Origin: Tupaia tana
Lineage: Eukaryota > Chordata > Mammalia > Scandentia > Tupaiidae
Reading direction: 5' to 3'
Assembly (NCBI GenBank): GCA_026018925.1
Contig: JAKSZU010000005.1
Location: forward strand, 20,198,779-20,262,778
DNA length: 64,000 nt
The translations under genes and the position numbers were made by a program. The notes below the pieces were generated by a model. The model searched no databases and had not been told where the DNA came from. It saw nothing but the letters and a program-made list of their open reading frames with translations. This document shows, one piece after another, positions 34,101 to 45,668 of the stretch; the stretch's first letter is position 1; every line of letters begins with the position of its first letter.

Positions 34101-35151
34101 ATTTCATTTATTTCTGCTCGAACATTTATTATTTCTTTTCTCTGGGCATTTTTTGGGTTTGTTTGTTGTTTTTCCAATTCCCTGAGGCATGATGATTTAT
34201 TTGCCATCTTTCCATTCTTTTCTTATGCACACTAATTGCTATGAATTTCCCTCTTGTGACTGCTTTTGCTGTGTCCAATAGATTATGGACTCTTGTGTAC
34301 TCATTATCATTTGTTTCCATAAATTTTTTGATTTTAGCCTTAATTTCTTCAGTAGTAAAGAAGTCATTCAGAAGTAGGTTGTTCAGTTTCCATGTATTCG
34401 TGTATTTTCGGGGTTGTTTCTTGAAATTAATCTTGAGTTTAATTCCATCATGGTCAGAGAAGATGCTGAATACAGTTTCTATGCCTTTGAATCTGTAAAG
34501 ACTTGATTTGTGTCCTAACATATGATCAATGTTTGAAAAGATTCCATGCTGGGGTGGAAAAAATGTATATGTTGTGGATGTAGGATGGAAAGTTCTATAG
34601 ATATCTGCCAAGCCCATTTGGTTTATAGTATCATTTAAGTCCTGTATCTCTCTATTTATTTTCTGTCTAGAAAATCTGTCAAAAGTAGATAATGGGGTGT
34701 TGAAATCTCCAACAATTATAGTATTTCTCCCTATCTCTCCTTTTAGCTCCAGCAGTGTTTCCTTCACATATTAAGGTGCACCTGAGTTGGGTGCATAGAT
34801 ATTTATAAGGGTTATGTCTTCTTTCTGGATTACCCCATTTACTATTATATAATGCCCTTCTTTGTCTCTTCTTACAGTCTTTGTCTTGAAATCTGTTTTG
34901 TCTGAGATCACTATTGCTACTCCAGCCCTTTTTTGATTTCCATTTGCATGGAATATGTTATTCCAGCCCTTTACTTTTAGTCTATGTTTGTCTTTATCCA
35001 TAAGGTGAGTTTCTTGTAGGCAACAGATAGAGGGCTTCTGTTTTTTTATCCATTCAGCCAATCTATGTCTCTTAATTGGAGAATTTAATCCATTGACATT
35101 CAATGTAATTATCAATATTTCCATACCTGATCCTATCATTAAGTGAGTCAT
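31145..35151 (-). pseudogene. L1 ORF2 (endonuclease / reverse transcriptase), disrupted
   Basis: ORF2p nicks target DNA and copies L1 RNA. The start at 35151 gives MTHLMIGSGMEILIITLNVN. Endonuclease hallmarks follow: [22 protein letters not shown] (near 34700), SDHDGIKL (near 34460). The reverse-transcriptase core carries [14 protein letters not shown] and the [10 protein letters not shown] active site (33050-33010; FADD is usual in L1). The C-terminus shows [12 protein letters not shown] and LPFDPAIPLLGIYP (31480-31380). The frame is broken: a TAA at 34771-34773, stops near 34129 and 33688, a frame change before 33583, a SINE inserted at 32633-32878, and more shifts after 32444. Confidence 0.93.
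32633..32878 (-). mobile_element. Young family A SINE inside the full-length L1
   Basis: AGGGATTCCTTT at 32621-32632 and 32879-32890. It interrupts ORF2. It lacks part of the head region between 'GCCACCG' and 'TGAACCGTGG' but is otherwise well conserved. Confidence 0.95.
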
Positions 35152-36150
35152 TTTCTTGGTTGCTTTCTGTTCTCGTATAACTGTCTGTCTGATTTTCTAG
35201 TTTTTTCTTCAGAACCTCTTGAAGAGCTGGTCTGGAGTTGGTAAATTCCTTCAAATTTTGTTTATTCGAGAATGTTTTTATTTTTTTTCCCATATGAAAG
35301 ATAATTTTGCTGGGTATAGTATTCTTGTTTGAAATTATTTTTCACTCAACACTTTGACTATGCTTTTCCATTCTTTCCTTGCCTGCATTGTTTCTGCCGA
35401 GAGATCCGATGTTAGCCTGATGGGGTGACCTTTGTAGGTAACTTGATGTTTCCCTCTTGCCAACTTTAGTATCTTGTCTTTGTCTGTTGTTTTTGCCAGT
35501 CTGGCTATGATGAGCCTTGGAGAGGATCTTCTTGGGTTGATTCTACTCGGGGTCCTATGTATTTCTTGGGTCTGGATATTTGAGTGCCTTTCTAGGTTTG
35601 GAAAGTTTTCTTCCAGGATTTCATGGAATAAATTATCTAGGCCCTTACTATTTTTTTCCACTTCTGGGATACCAATTATCTGGATGTTGGGGTGCTTGAT
35701 GGTATCCAGTATTCCTCGTATATTATCCTCATTTTTCATGGTTGTTTTCTCAATCTTCTTGATACTTTTTTCTAGGTCAGATGTTTTTTCTTCTACGTTA
35801 GAGATTTGATCTTCTGCCTGGTCTAACCTACTTTTAATACTTTCAAGGGAGGTATTGATTTCCTGTATCACATTCTTCAACCCTAGAAGTTCCATCTGGT
35901 TCTTGTTTAAGGTATCCATTTCTTCTTTCAAGTCATGAAAGGACTTCCTCATCTCCTGGAGCTCCTTGTCTCTTTTCTCTTCCATCTCAGTTAATTTGGT
36001 CACTACAAATATTCTGAATTCCTTATTGGACATGTCCATGACATCCATTTTACTGACTGTGGGTGATGTAGGCTTGAGTATTTCCCATGAGGGAGAGGAC
36101 TTTTCTTGGTTGCTCATATTTCTTGACCCACTGCAATTGTTCCTAGTCAT
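35072..36150 (-). pseudogene. L1 ORF1 (RNA-binding protein), premature stop
   Basis: ORF1p is the trimeric RNA chaperone of the L1 particle. The open part is 271 codons (36150-35335). It comprises a variable N-terminus, a coiled coil with regular heptads from about residue 60 to 155, the central RRM-like region (GILDTIKHPNIQIIGIPE), and the start of the C-terminal domain (RRSSPRLIIARLAKTTDKDKIL). The usual length is about 340 residues. Here a TAA at 35337-35335 ends it. A further lesion follows about 50 bases on: an eight-A run near 35281-35288 is one base short, throwing the rest (TFSNKQNLKEF...RPALQEVLK) into another frame that ends at 35072. Confidence 0.92.
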
Positions 36151-36664
36151 CAGGTAATCTATATGTTATTCCTAACTTATTTAAGGTATCTCTGAGTGTT
36201 AAGAGTTGTACAGGATTAGAAAATTGATTATTTCTCTTATGGTTGGCCTACCTGTTGCTCACAATTACCATTAACTGTTGCCACTAGTCCTGGATGGCCC
36301 AAAGTCCTCCCTGTTTCTAATGAGTGGTGAGTCTCCAACTGGCATAATAAGCAACACCTCAAGAGCAAAGAAAAACAAAACAAAAAAGGAAATAACGCGA
36401 TGCGTGCACCACGCGCTATTCAAATCACCAAAATTTAGAGTCCAAAGGCAAGTGGGGAAGGGCCAGAGGATGTTGACAGGTCAGGCTGCCTGGTGTCCGG
36501 AACTGCTGTCCGGCTCGATCCAGTTTGCGGGTGGGGTGGGGTGCGAGTTTGTCTTAAAGTCCCATACAACCAACCTGAGTGAGGTCCAAGGAGGAAGAAG
36601 AGTGAGGATGCGCGAAGGGCCAGAGCGGTAAGGCCTGCAGCCTCTGGCCACCTGGTGTCTGGAA
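36151..36664 (-). promoter_or_regulatory. L1 5'UTR with partly repeated unit
   Basis: This is the presumed internal promoter region of the L1. It is GC- and CpG-richer than anything around it. Two stretches are related: 36448-36502 (plus strand GAAGGGCCAGAGG...CCTGGTGTCCGGAAC) and 36607-36665 (GAAGGGCCAGAGC...CCTGGTGTCTGGAAC). They are about 160 bp apart, suggesting one unit and a partial second. Confidence 0.75.
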
Positions 36665-36771
36665 CTTCATGTTTATTTTTCAGTTCACTTATTCTATCTT
36701 TTACTAAATCTAAACATCTATTAAATCTAGCCATTGAATTTTTAATTTTAATTAGAATATTCCTTATTTCT

Positions 36772-37044
36772 TTTTTTTTTTTTTTTTTTTGGAGAGGTTT
36801 TTCGCTATAGGGCGCATGTGCTCGCCAGACAGACAGAGATAGACATAGAGACAGAAAGCGAGAAATCACCCCCCAGAGGGGATGGTCACGCCGCAATCCC
36901 TTCTCCTCCATTCTCCTCTCGGGATCTTGGGCACGCACGCACACGCGCCCGGTGTGAGTTGTAAGCCACTGGGTCTGAGACGCGGACCGCGGTCGACTAC
37001 GTGGGAGTCCAGCGACATAGCCATTATGCTAACTGCTGGTTCCC
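36772..37044 (-). mobile_element. Young family A SINE, perfect 16-bp duplication
   Basis: AATATTCCTTATTTCT at 36756-36771 and 37045-37060. CpG-rich body with 'CACACGCGCCCGG'. It lies about 100 bp beyond the 5' end of the full-length L1. Confidence 0.96.
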
Positions 37045-37060
37045 AATATTCCTTATTTCT

Positions 37061-37316
37061 ATAAATTCTATTTTTAGAAATTAAAAATAATTTCTTACTC
37101 TTGATTCATTTTTTAATTCTTCATTTTATTTACTTGAGTGTGTCTATTTTTATGTTTGTATGTGTGTGTATGGTCATTCCACTAATGAAAATCATTTGGG
37201 GCCTGATAATGCTGTTATTTTTACTGGAACTACCTGTTTCTTTTTTTTTGGGGGGGGGGATGTTTTACTGTGAGTTATTAATATTTGAAATTTAACTGTG
37301 GCTATTACTTACAATG

Positions 37317-37367
<51 letters not shown>

Positions 37368-37699
37368 CCAGAGAGAATTTGCATTTACTTTTGCCAACCT
37401 TGGATTGTCATATATATTTTAAAATTTGAGGTTTTTCAGCTCATTTATCCACTTACATTATAGTTAGATTGTGGTTACAGTTTGTTAGGAGAAATACTAT
37501 TTCTTTCTTTTCAGTACCATTTTTATAGCAGGTAGTTTTGTAGTGTTCTAGGGGCTTGGGGGTGTGTACCACTTATGTTTGATTTATAATCTGGCAATTT
37601 AACTGTTTAGGGTCCTCATTTTACATAGGTGGATTTGTTTAGATTTCACCTCTGGGGCACTCCTATAATTCTCTTCTGATCCCAGAACCCATATTATGT

Positions 37700-37734
<35 letters not shown>

Positions 37735-37746
37735 TACATACACTTA

Positions 37747-37750
<4 letters not shown>
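37061..37750. other. AT-rich sequence with microsatellites
   Basis: Holds (AT)23 at 37319-37364 and (AC)14 at 37702-37730, plus a G9-10 run near 37250. No gene recognised. Confidence 0.7.
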
Positions 37751-37782
<32 letters not shown>

Positions 37783-37999
37783 CATAGGGTGCATGAGCTC
37801 ACCAGGAAGAACGGGAAAATGATAAATCAACCCCAGGAGTGTTGGCTATGCCAAAATCCCTTCTCCATTTTCTTCCTGGGATTTTAAGCATGCATGCACA
37901 TGTGCTTAGCATAATTTTTAAGCTGTCAAGTCTGGGACTTGAACATGGCTGGCCATGTGGGAGTCCAGCACTTTAATCAGTATGCCACCTGCTGGTCCT
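37751..37999 (-). mobile_element. Family A SINE, older copy
   Basis: T31 tail (37751-37781), 'GCCATAGGGTGCATGAGCTC', and the minus-strand head GGACCAGCAGGTGGCATACT. Most CpGs are decayed and the CT tract is shortened. Confidence 0.88.
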
Positions 38000-38457
38000 G
38001 GTATCATATTTTTTAAAATATCAATTAGTCTGATTCCTGTTCTATGGTTAACATTCTTTCATTATATTTTCACTTTCACTTCATTTTCTTCTTTTGGTCA
38101 CTGGACAGTGGGGTAGGAGGATTTTTAAAGCAACCTTTTATTCTTGCCATCTCATTGATTAATAACACAAGTGTAATTAAAAATATTTTATGCATCATTT
38201 TTGCTTATTTTCAGGGAGATAGTACTATCAAAAATAAAAGTCTTTCATATTTTTCTTATATCTACTTTTCTGATTTGCATTTTAGATAATTTCTTTATAT
38301 TTATTTTCTAGTTAACTAAATCTCATTTCAACTATGTTTAATCAGACTTTCTTTGAGTTTTTAATTTTAGTGATCATATGTTTAATTTTTAGAAGTTACT
38401 TTTGGTTCATTTTAAAAGTTCTCTGAAATTTGTTTTATTGTATCTTAACGTTTTTTC
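38000..38457. other. Unassigned AT-rich sequence
   Basis: Low complexity, possibly ancient L1; no supported feature. Confidence 0.35.
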
Positions 38458-38700
38458 ATTTTAAAAAGTTTATTTCTTTTGTAAGAGTAAGAGACAGAAA
38501 ATAAGAAAGACAAGCACTTTCAACTGAGTTCCATGTCATGATACCACTCACCATTGCCCAGCCTTTCCAGCCAGCCAGAATAACGGGCACATGTGCCTGG
38601 AATGAATAGGCTGACAGCCAAACTCAATTTATCGTCTATTATAGGTATCCAGATTTGCTTGATGAGCACACTGCTGCTGCACTGCCCAGATGTCCCTGAT
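38458..38700 (-). mobile_element. Family B SINE
   Basis: 'TTAAAAAGTTTATTTCTTTT', 'CCAGCCAGCCAGAATAACGG', 'GGGCACATGTGCCTGGAATG'; head near 38700. Confidence 0.78.
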
Positions 38701-39302
38701 CTTTCTTCTTGCTGAAATTTCTTTTTTTAATATTTTAAAATATACTATTCTTATGGTCTCTATCTGTTCTTTTATCTGAAGTTTTAGGAAATCTAATCAT
38801 GCTGCTAGTTTTCTTGTTCAGTATGGTAGGTTGTTGACACACATCTTTGCAACTTATGATTATGAACTTAACTTGCAGAGGGAATGTACCTGGCTCCTTC
38901 CAGGAAAATTTTCCCCCCAATTTGTTTCTGAGAGATCTTTCAAGAATATTACTGGACCACGACTTATGTTAATTTCTTGATCTGAGCTTGCTTGTCACAT
39001 ACGTGTTATTAATTCCAACTCCAAAATGTCTTTCTGTTATGTAAGATAACTGAGTGACAGTCTACATACTCTTTTGCTGACCACTTCTTATATTGTTCAA
39101 TAATGAGAATGTTTTGGAGACATATTTGAGGTTGTAATATTGGCCAAATGAAATTCTTTATAAGGGTAGGTTGATTTGAAACTTATTTGTATTTATTTCA
39201 TGTTTAGCAATTCTTTAGGAAAACATGTGTTGGTTATTAAGGATATGATATTTACAGAATATTTTGAATTTACTTTCTAACTATTAAATATGTTTTAGTT
39301 TA
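38701..39302. other. Unassigned AT-rich sequence
   Basis: No gene or clear repeat. Confidence 0.4.
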
Positions 39303-39304
39303 AA

Positions 39305-39368
<64 letters not shown>

Positions 39369-39606
39369 TTTGCTTTAGGGTGCTTGTGCTTGCCAGAGAG
39401 AGAGAGAGAGAGACAAAGGCAGTGAGAAGAAAAGTGAGAAATCACCCCTGGGAGGATGGCCACACTGCAATCCCTTCTCCTCCCGGGATCTTGGGCATAC
39501 ATGCACATGTGCCTGGCATGTTTCAAGTCACCTAGTCTGGGACTCAAACCATTGTCGGCCATGTGGGAGTCTAGTGACATAACCGCTACACCATTTGCTG
39601 ACCCCA
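39303..39606 (-). mobile_element. Family A SINE with (AT)n tail
   Basis: A 60-base TA-rich microsatellite (39306-39365, with GTA interruptions) occupies the position of the A tail. It is followed by 'TTTTTGCTTTAGGGTGCTTG', the GA tract, and the minus-strand head GGGGTCAGCAAATGGTGTAG. Confidence 0.88.
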
Positions 39607-40737
39607 GTCATACGTTTTAAACATGGTCAAAACATACTCTATCATGGAGGGTAAAAATTTGTTCAGAGTGGATTTGCCCACTATAAAGACAATACAGGTA
39701 TCAGGAAATTATTTTTCCAGCCCTGTCACTTAATAGCATGTCCTCTTCTTCAACATTTAGGAAAGCGTCAAAAATTGCTGAGAAGTACTCAACCATGGTG
39801 GTATATGGAGTAGGAAACTGCTGTGTGATAGTGGAGCCATGTGGAATCCCATGCCAATCTGAACGTGCCAAGTATGCCATAATCTTGACTGGCTGGGAGG
39901 CTGAAGGGCAGGTGGTCATGACATGATGAGACCCCATCAGGGATGATTCCTCTCCATCTCGCTCAAATAAAATAAGGGATGAAAAACTTTAAAAATTGTG
40001 AAAGCTCTTTTTTGGGAAAGTTGAGGTTGTACTATATCATCTTGTTTTATATGGCTTACAATTCTGGAATGGTGCCAAAGTCCTAGTATCTGACAAAGTT
40101 CTTGACACAATGGCAAGGTGAACTTTGGTGTGTACAATACAATGAAGTATTCATATTTTCTCAGAGGCTTTTGGAGGTATCATGCTGCATTGTACAGAGA
40201 AGTAATGAGAGAAACAGAAAAGAGAAAAAAACAAAAGGCTCAGCATTACTTAAAACAAGGATAGAACAGAGCGAACTATCTAGTGTGTTTTTAAATAGAT
40301 GTGTATGTATTACATGTATATAAAATTAGCTTCACTTCAAGTATTGAACTTACTCAATGATCAGAGGCTGACTATTGAAGGTATAAATGAATATCAAGGT
40401 TGATAATCATCCACAGTGGGAGCCTAAGTGAAATAACTTAAATAGGGACGTTGGAGAGAGTGTGCAGATGACGATAACTGTGACTCTGGTGGAAGATCAG
40501 AATATAAAGACTAGGATGAAATCAGGGGTAACCTTGACAGCCAGACAGGTGAATTTGAGTTTTGTTCAGGAACCAATGCAGAAGTTTGAAACAGTGGAGA
40601 AATATGCACTGGAATCAGAGATTTATATGGTATAAATAAAAGAAATTGACTCTTTAAAACTTGATAATATGAAGGTTAAGTTGGGACAGGTGATTTATTG
40701 GGGACAACAATAAAAAGGAGAATAAAAAGGCATTTAC
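39607..40737. other. Unassigned sequence with coding-like fragments on the minus strand
   Basis: The minus-strand frame 39937-39701 (78 codons, with PVKIMAYLARSDWHGIPHG and TMVEYFSAIFDAFLNVEEED) has more protein-like composition than its surroundings. A second frame (40137-39937) abuts it. I do not recognise the family; a decayed retrocopy is possible. The rest (40140-40737) is featureless. Confidence 0.35.
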
Positions 40738-40952
40738 ACTTTTTTAAGTGTTATTTGTTTCTTGAGGGAAGGAGGGAGAGAGAGATGAGCACATTGAACA
40801 GGCTCTGACGCTGCACTGCCTTTCACCTCAGCCTTCCCAGGCAGCCAAGATCATGGGTGTATATGCCTGGAATGCGCAGGTCAGTCCAGGAGCTGAAACT
40901 GTGATCTTTGGTGTGGATTCAGCTTTGCTTGAAGAGTATGTTACTGTATCTG
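40738..40952 (-). mobile_element. Family B SINE at an L1 edge
   Basis: 'TTTTTTAAGTGTTATTTGTT', GA-rich tract, 'TTTCACCTCAGCCTTCCCAG'. The head side borders L1 ORF1 sequence at about 40953. Confidence 0.75.
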
Positions 40953-42640
40953 AATGATTTTATTTCACCTTCCCATTTGAAGGATAATCTTTCTGGGGAT
41001 AGTACCATCAACTAGAACTGTTTTTCTTTTAGAGTTTCAAATATGCCTTTCTATTCTTTCCTTGCCTACATTGTTTCTGTTGAAAAGTTGGATTTTAGTC
41101 TAAAGGGGTAAACTTTGTAAGTAATTTGATGTTTCCTTCTTGTCTTTTTTAGAACATTGTCTTTGTCTTTCATTTTTACTAATTTGGCTATGATGTGCCT
41201 TGGAGAGGATCTTCTTAAGTTAGATCTATTTGATGTTCTTTGCATTTCCTGGATTTAGATGTCCACATACCTCTATGAATTTGGAAAGTTTTCAGCTAAT
41301 ATATCATTAAAGAGATTTTATATACCTTTTCCTGCCTCTTTACCTTCTGGAACACCTATTATGTGGATAATCTGCTGTTTAATGGTGTCTAGGATTTCCT
41401 GTATGTTATCCTGATCTTTAATGATTACTCTTCTATTCCTTTCAGTTGCTTGAATTGAATCAGAGGTTTTATCTCCAAGGTCAGAGATTCTTATTCTTTT
41501 TTTTTTAAGTTTTTAAAATTTTATTTATTTATTATTTTGGAGAGATTTTTGCTATAGGGCGTGTACGCTCGCCAGACAGACAGAGAGAGACAGAGAGACA
41601 GAAAGCGAGAAATCACCCCCCAGGGAAAATGGCCACGCCACAATCCCTTCTCCTCCATTCTCCTCTCAGGATCTTGGGCACGCACGCACACGCGCCCGAC
41701 ATGAGTTTTAAGCCACCGGGTCCAGGACTCGAACCATGGTCGACTACGTGGGAGTCCAGCGACTTAGCCATTATGCTAACTGCTGGTCCCCAGAGTTTCT
41801 TATTCTTCATGGTCTAATCTGCTGTTGATCCTGTTGAGGAAGCTTTTGATTCCTAAACCATATTCTTTATCTCTGGAAATTCTGTTTGATTCTTTTCCAG
41901 TTAATCTATCTCTTTATGGGTTATCGCCTTCAAATCATGAAAGAATCTTCTCATCTCCTGAAACTGGTTGTCCATTTTCTCTTGCATCTTATTGAGTTTT
42001 GTTACCATTGATATTCTGAATTCTTTTTCTGACATTTCTGTGATCTCTTCTGTTTTATTCATTGTTGGTGTGGAGTTATTATGATTCCCTTGAGGAGGTG
42101 GTATTTCCTGGTTTTCTCCTATTTTTTGAAACTCTTTGAGTTTTAATCCATTGTAATATACTCAATTAGTCCTACTTCTGTGGAGTATGTTTCTGTAGCT
42201 GTGTGCTCGTGTCCTTCCCTATGGTGTGCATTAGTTTCATGCCAGTTTCCCTCATCTACTGTGAATGGGATATTGGAATCCACAGTAGGCATTTTGGGTT
42301 CAAGTTTTCAAAGGGTATTTTCTCTCCTTTTGCTGCTAGAGAGCTTGTGGAGAGAGAATCCCTCTAGAGTCTCCTGTCTTCGGGTGTTTGATTCCTGTTT
42401 ACCCAAATCTTTATGCTCTCAATGTGTCTGGAGATTGAGGTGGATAGGTAAAATGCAAGGTGGTAGACCAATTCATGCAATGCACACTGTTCAATTCATG
42501 AGCTACAGCAGCCCCTCCTTTCTACTGCAGGATGGGCGAGGGTCTCTGATGCATTCAAACCCAATGGCTTGGGGCTCCCTGTTGCTTCTGGATGGGTGAA
42601 TGGCAGAACAGCATCAGCACTTGTGAGGCAGCAGCTTCTA
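40953..42640 (-). mobile_element. Partial L1 (copy 1): 5'UTR and ORF1
   Basis: Antisense ORF1: 40960-41480 parallels 35290-35790 of the complete copy ('TGGCTATGATGTGCCTTGGAGAG', here 41194-41210, and so on). 41800-42060 gives the coiled-coil part. 42060-42640 is 5'UTR with CpGs. It is split by a family A SINE. No long frame survives and ORF2 is absent on its 3' side. Confidence 0.85.
41499..41790 (-). mobile_element. Young family A SINE nested in L1 ORF1
   Basis: CAGAGATTCTTATTCTT (41482-41498) and CAGAGTTTCTTATTCTT (41791-41807) differ at one base. CpG-rich body; longer mixed A/T tail than usual. Confidence 0.95.
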
Positions 42641-42796
42641 CATTTTATCTGTTCTATTTCAGGTGATTCCAAATAAATTTTATGATTGCTTTTTTATTTC
42701 TGTGAATAATATTTCTGATAATTTGATCAGAAATGCATTGACTTTGTAAATTAATTTGTATAGAATTGATATTTTGATTATATTCATTCTTCTTTT

Positions 42797-42957
42797 AAAG
42801 AATTATTTTATTTAACTTTATTTATTTATTTTAATTAGGAGAGAGAGAGAGAAAGAGAAAGAGAAAATGAGAAAACAAGCCACCAGGTCCAGGACTTGAA
42901 CTGCGGTTGGCCATGTGGGAGTCCAGCACCCTTAACCACCATGCCACCTGCTGGCCC
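42797..42957 (-). mobile_element. Short-form family A SINE in L1
   Basis: Tail 'TTATTTTATTTAACTTTATT', GA tract, tRNA-like region; minus-strand head GGGCCAGCAGGTGGCATGGT. Flanks 'ATTCATTCTTCTTTTA' / 'ATTAATTCTTTTA' look like a decayed duplication. Confidence 0.88.
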
Positions 42958-43082
42958 TATATTAATTCTTTTAATCCAGGAATATGGACTATCTTTCCAC
43001 TTTCATGTATCATTTTCAATTTCTTTTTAAATAGTTTTCCTTGTAGAGGTCTTTCACTTCCTTGGTTAGGTTTATTTCTAAG

Positions 43083-43090
43083 GGTGTGTG

Positions 43091-43122
<32 letters not shown>
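43083..43122. repeat. (GT)n microsatellite
   Basis: About 19 GT units with one early TT interruption, inside L1 copy 2 ORF2. Confidence 0.95.
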
Positions 43123-43123
<1 letters not shown>

Positions 43124-44349
43124 TATTATAAATGGGATTGCTTTCTTCAATTCTGCCTTGGTCTGTTCATTGTTGGTGTATAAAAATTCTATGTATTTTT
43201 TATGTTGATTTTGCATTCTTCCACTTTACTGAATTAATTTATCACTTCCAGAAGTTTTTTGTGCATTCTTTTGGGTTTTCTATGTATATAATCATGTCAT
43301 CTGCAAACAGATATAATTTTACTTCTTTTCCTATTTGAATGTCTTCTATTTCACTCTCTTGTCTAATTATGTTGACTAGGACTATGTTGAAAAGCAGTGG
43401 GAAAATGGGCAGCTTTGTCTTGTTTCAGTTTTTAGTGGAAAAGCTTTCAACTTTTCCCCATTCAGTATGATGTTAGCTATTAGTTTGTCATATATGACTT
43501 TTATTGTGTTGAGAAATGTCCTTTCAATGATGATTTTGTTAAGGGTCTTAATCATGAAGTGATGTTGTATTTTATGAAATGTTTTTTCCTGCATTGATTG
43601 ATCTGATCATATGGTTTTAAATCTTTGCTTCTATTAATGTAATGTATTACATTTATTGTTTTGCATTTGTTGAAGCACCATTGCATTCCTTGGATAAACT
43701 CTACTTTGTTATGGCGTATAATCTTTTTAATGTCTTGGTGGATATGATTTGCTAGTATCATGCTGAGAATTTTTGTACCTGTATTCATCAGGAATATTGG
43801 TCTGTAGTTTTCTTTCTTTTTTTTATTTTTTGATATGTGCCTGTCTTTTTTGGAATCAGAGTGATGTAAGCATCTTAGAATGAATTTGTTAGGATTCTTC
43901 CCTTTTGGATCTTTAGAAATAGTTTTAAGAGAATTAGAGTTAGTTCTTTTTTAAATGTTTTGTAGAGTTCAGAAGTGAAGCCATCAGGACCTGGGCTCTT
44001 CTTTGTTGGGAGACCACTTATGACGGATTCAATCTCATTGCTGATTATTGACATATTCATGTTTTCTATTTCTGCTTGGTTCAATATTAGTAGATGATAG
44101 GTGTCCAGAAACTTGTCTACTTGTCCATCTCATCTAGATTTTGTTTTGTTTTCGTTTATGGCATAGTTGCTAGTAGTATTCTCTCATGACCTTTTGTATT
44201 TCTGTTATGTCTGTCATAATATTGCCTGCTTCATTGCTAATTTTATTTATCTGGTTCCTTTTTCTGTTCTTCTTGATTAGTCTAGATAAGGCTGTATCAA
44301 TTTTGTTTACTTTTTCTTAGAACCAGATTTTGGTTTCATTAATTTTCTT

Positions 44350-44532
44350 TTTATAAAATTACTTATTTAATTAATTTTATTAATATTGTTATGTTTTAAT
44401 TTGCTGTAGGGCACATGTGCTCACCAGAGAGAGAGAGGTAAAGTGGGAAAGCAAGCTGCCAGGTCCAGGACTCAAATCATTGTTGGCCATGTGGAATGCA
44501 GCACTTTAACCACCATGCCACCTTTTGGTCTC
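44350..44532 (-). mobile_element. Short-form family A SINE in L1
   Basis: A/T-rich tail, 'GCTGTAGGGCACATGTGCTC', GA tract, and a decayed head ('ACCACCATGCCACCTTTTGG'). Confidence 0.82.
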
Positions 44533-45640
44533 TTTATTTATTTTGTGTATAGTTCTTTTATTCTCTGTTTCATTTATTTCTGCTCAAATCTTTATTATTT
44601 ATTTTCTCCTGGTATTTGTTGTTATTTTTCTAGAATGCTGAGATGTGTTAGGTTATCTATTTGCCACCTTTCTGCTATTTTTTTTTTCCTTATGAGAACT
44701 AATTGCTATGAATTTGCTGCTTCTGGCTGCCTTTGCTGTGTTCTGTAAGTTATAGAAACTCATGTGTTCATTATTGTTGGTTTCGATTAATCTTCTGATT
44801 TTAGTATTAATTTCGTAAGTAGTTGTAAAATCATTCAGAAGCAGGTTGTTTAGTTCCTATGTGTTTGTATAATTTTGAAGGTTCTTTCTGTAGTTTATTT
44901 TAAGTTTAATTTCAGTGTGATCAGATAAGATGCCAGATACAGTTTCTATATGTTTGAATTTGTAAAGGCTTGTTTTGTGTCTTATCATGTGGTTGATATT
45001 TGAAAATGTTCATGTGAGGGTGAGAAAAATGTATATTTTGTGGTTGTTGGGTGAAATGTTCTACAGATGTCTGTCAAATTCATTTGGTTTATGGTATTGT
45101 TTAGATTTTGCATTTCTTTTATATTCTTTGTCTAGGTGTTCTGTCCAGAGCAGACAGTGTGGAGTGTTGAGATGCCCAATGATTAATGTGTTGTAGTCTA
45201 TCTCTCTCTTTAGATCTAGTGGCCTTTCTTCCATGTATTTGGGTGCATCAGGGGTGGGTGCATAGATATTTGTACGTGTTTTATCTTCTTAATGGATCTG
45301 CCCTTTCAGTACTATACAGTGTCTTTCCATGTCTTTTCTTACAGTTTTTGTCTTGAAGTCTGTTTTGTCTGATATCAATATCATGACTGTAGCCTTCTTT
45401 GTTTGTTTGCTTGAGTGTTTCTGTTTGCATGGAATATCTTTTTCAGCTTACTTTTGGTATATGTATGCCTTTATCTGAAATGTGTGTTTCTTGTAAGCAG
45501 CACATAGAGGGTTTCTGTTTTTTAAATCTGTTCATCCAGTCTGGGTCTTTTAATTGGAGAATTTAATCCATTACCATTATTACCAAGATTTGTGGACTTA
45601 GCCCTGTTATTTTGTTAGCCATTTTCTTGTATTTTTGGAG

Positions 45641-45668
45641 TGTGTGTGTGTGTGTGTGTGTGTGTGTT
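45641..45668. repeat. (TG)14 microsatellite
   Basis: Uninterrupted TG dinucleotide in the ORF1/ORF2 junction area of L1 copy 2. Confidence 0.95.

Larger units (their letters stand above)
30581..36664 (-). mobile_element. Nearly full-length L1 with target-site duplication
   Basis: CTTCATGTTTATTT is present at 30567-30580 (3' flank) and 36665-36678 (5' flank), a perfect 14-bp duplication delimiting a 6.08 kb insertion. Without the nested SINE it is about 5.8 kb. On the minus strand the order is 5'UTR (36664-36151), ORF1 (36150 to about 35072), ORF2 (35151 to about 31145) and a 3'UTR with (TTTA)n and (ATT)n microsatellites (30571-30620, 30780-30803). It inserted whole but has since acquired stops and frameshifts, so it is inactive. 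Confidence 0.95.
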
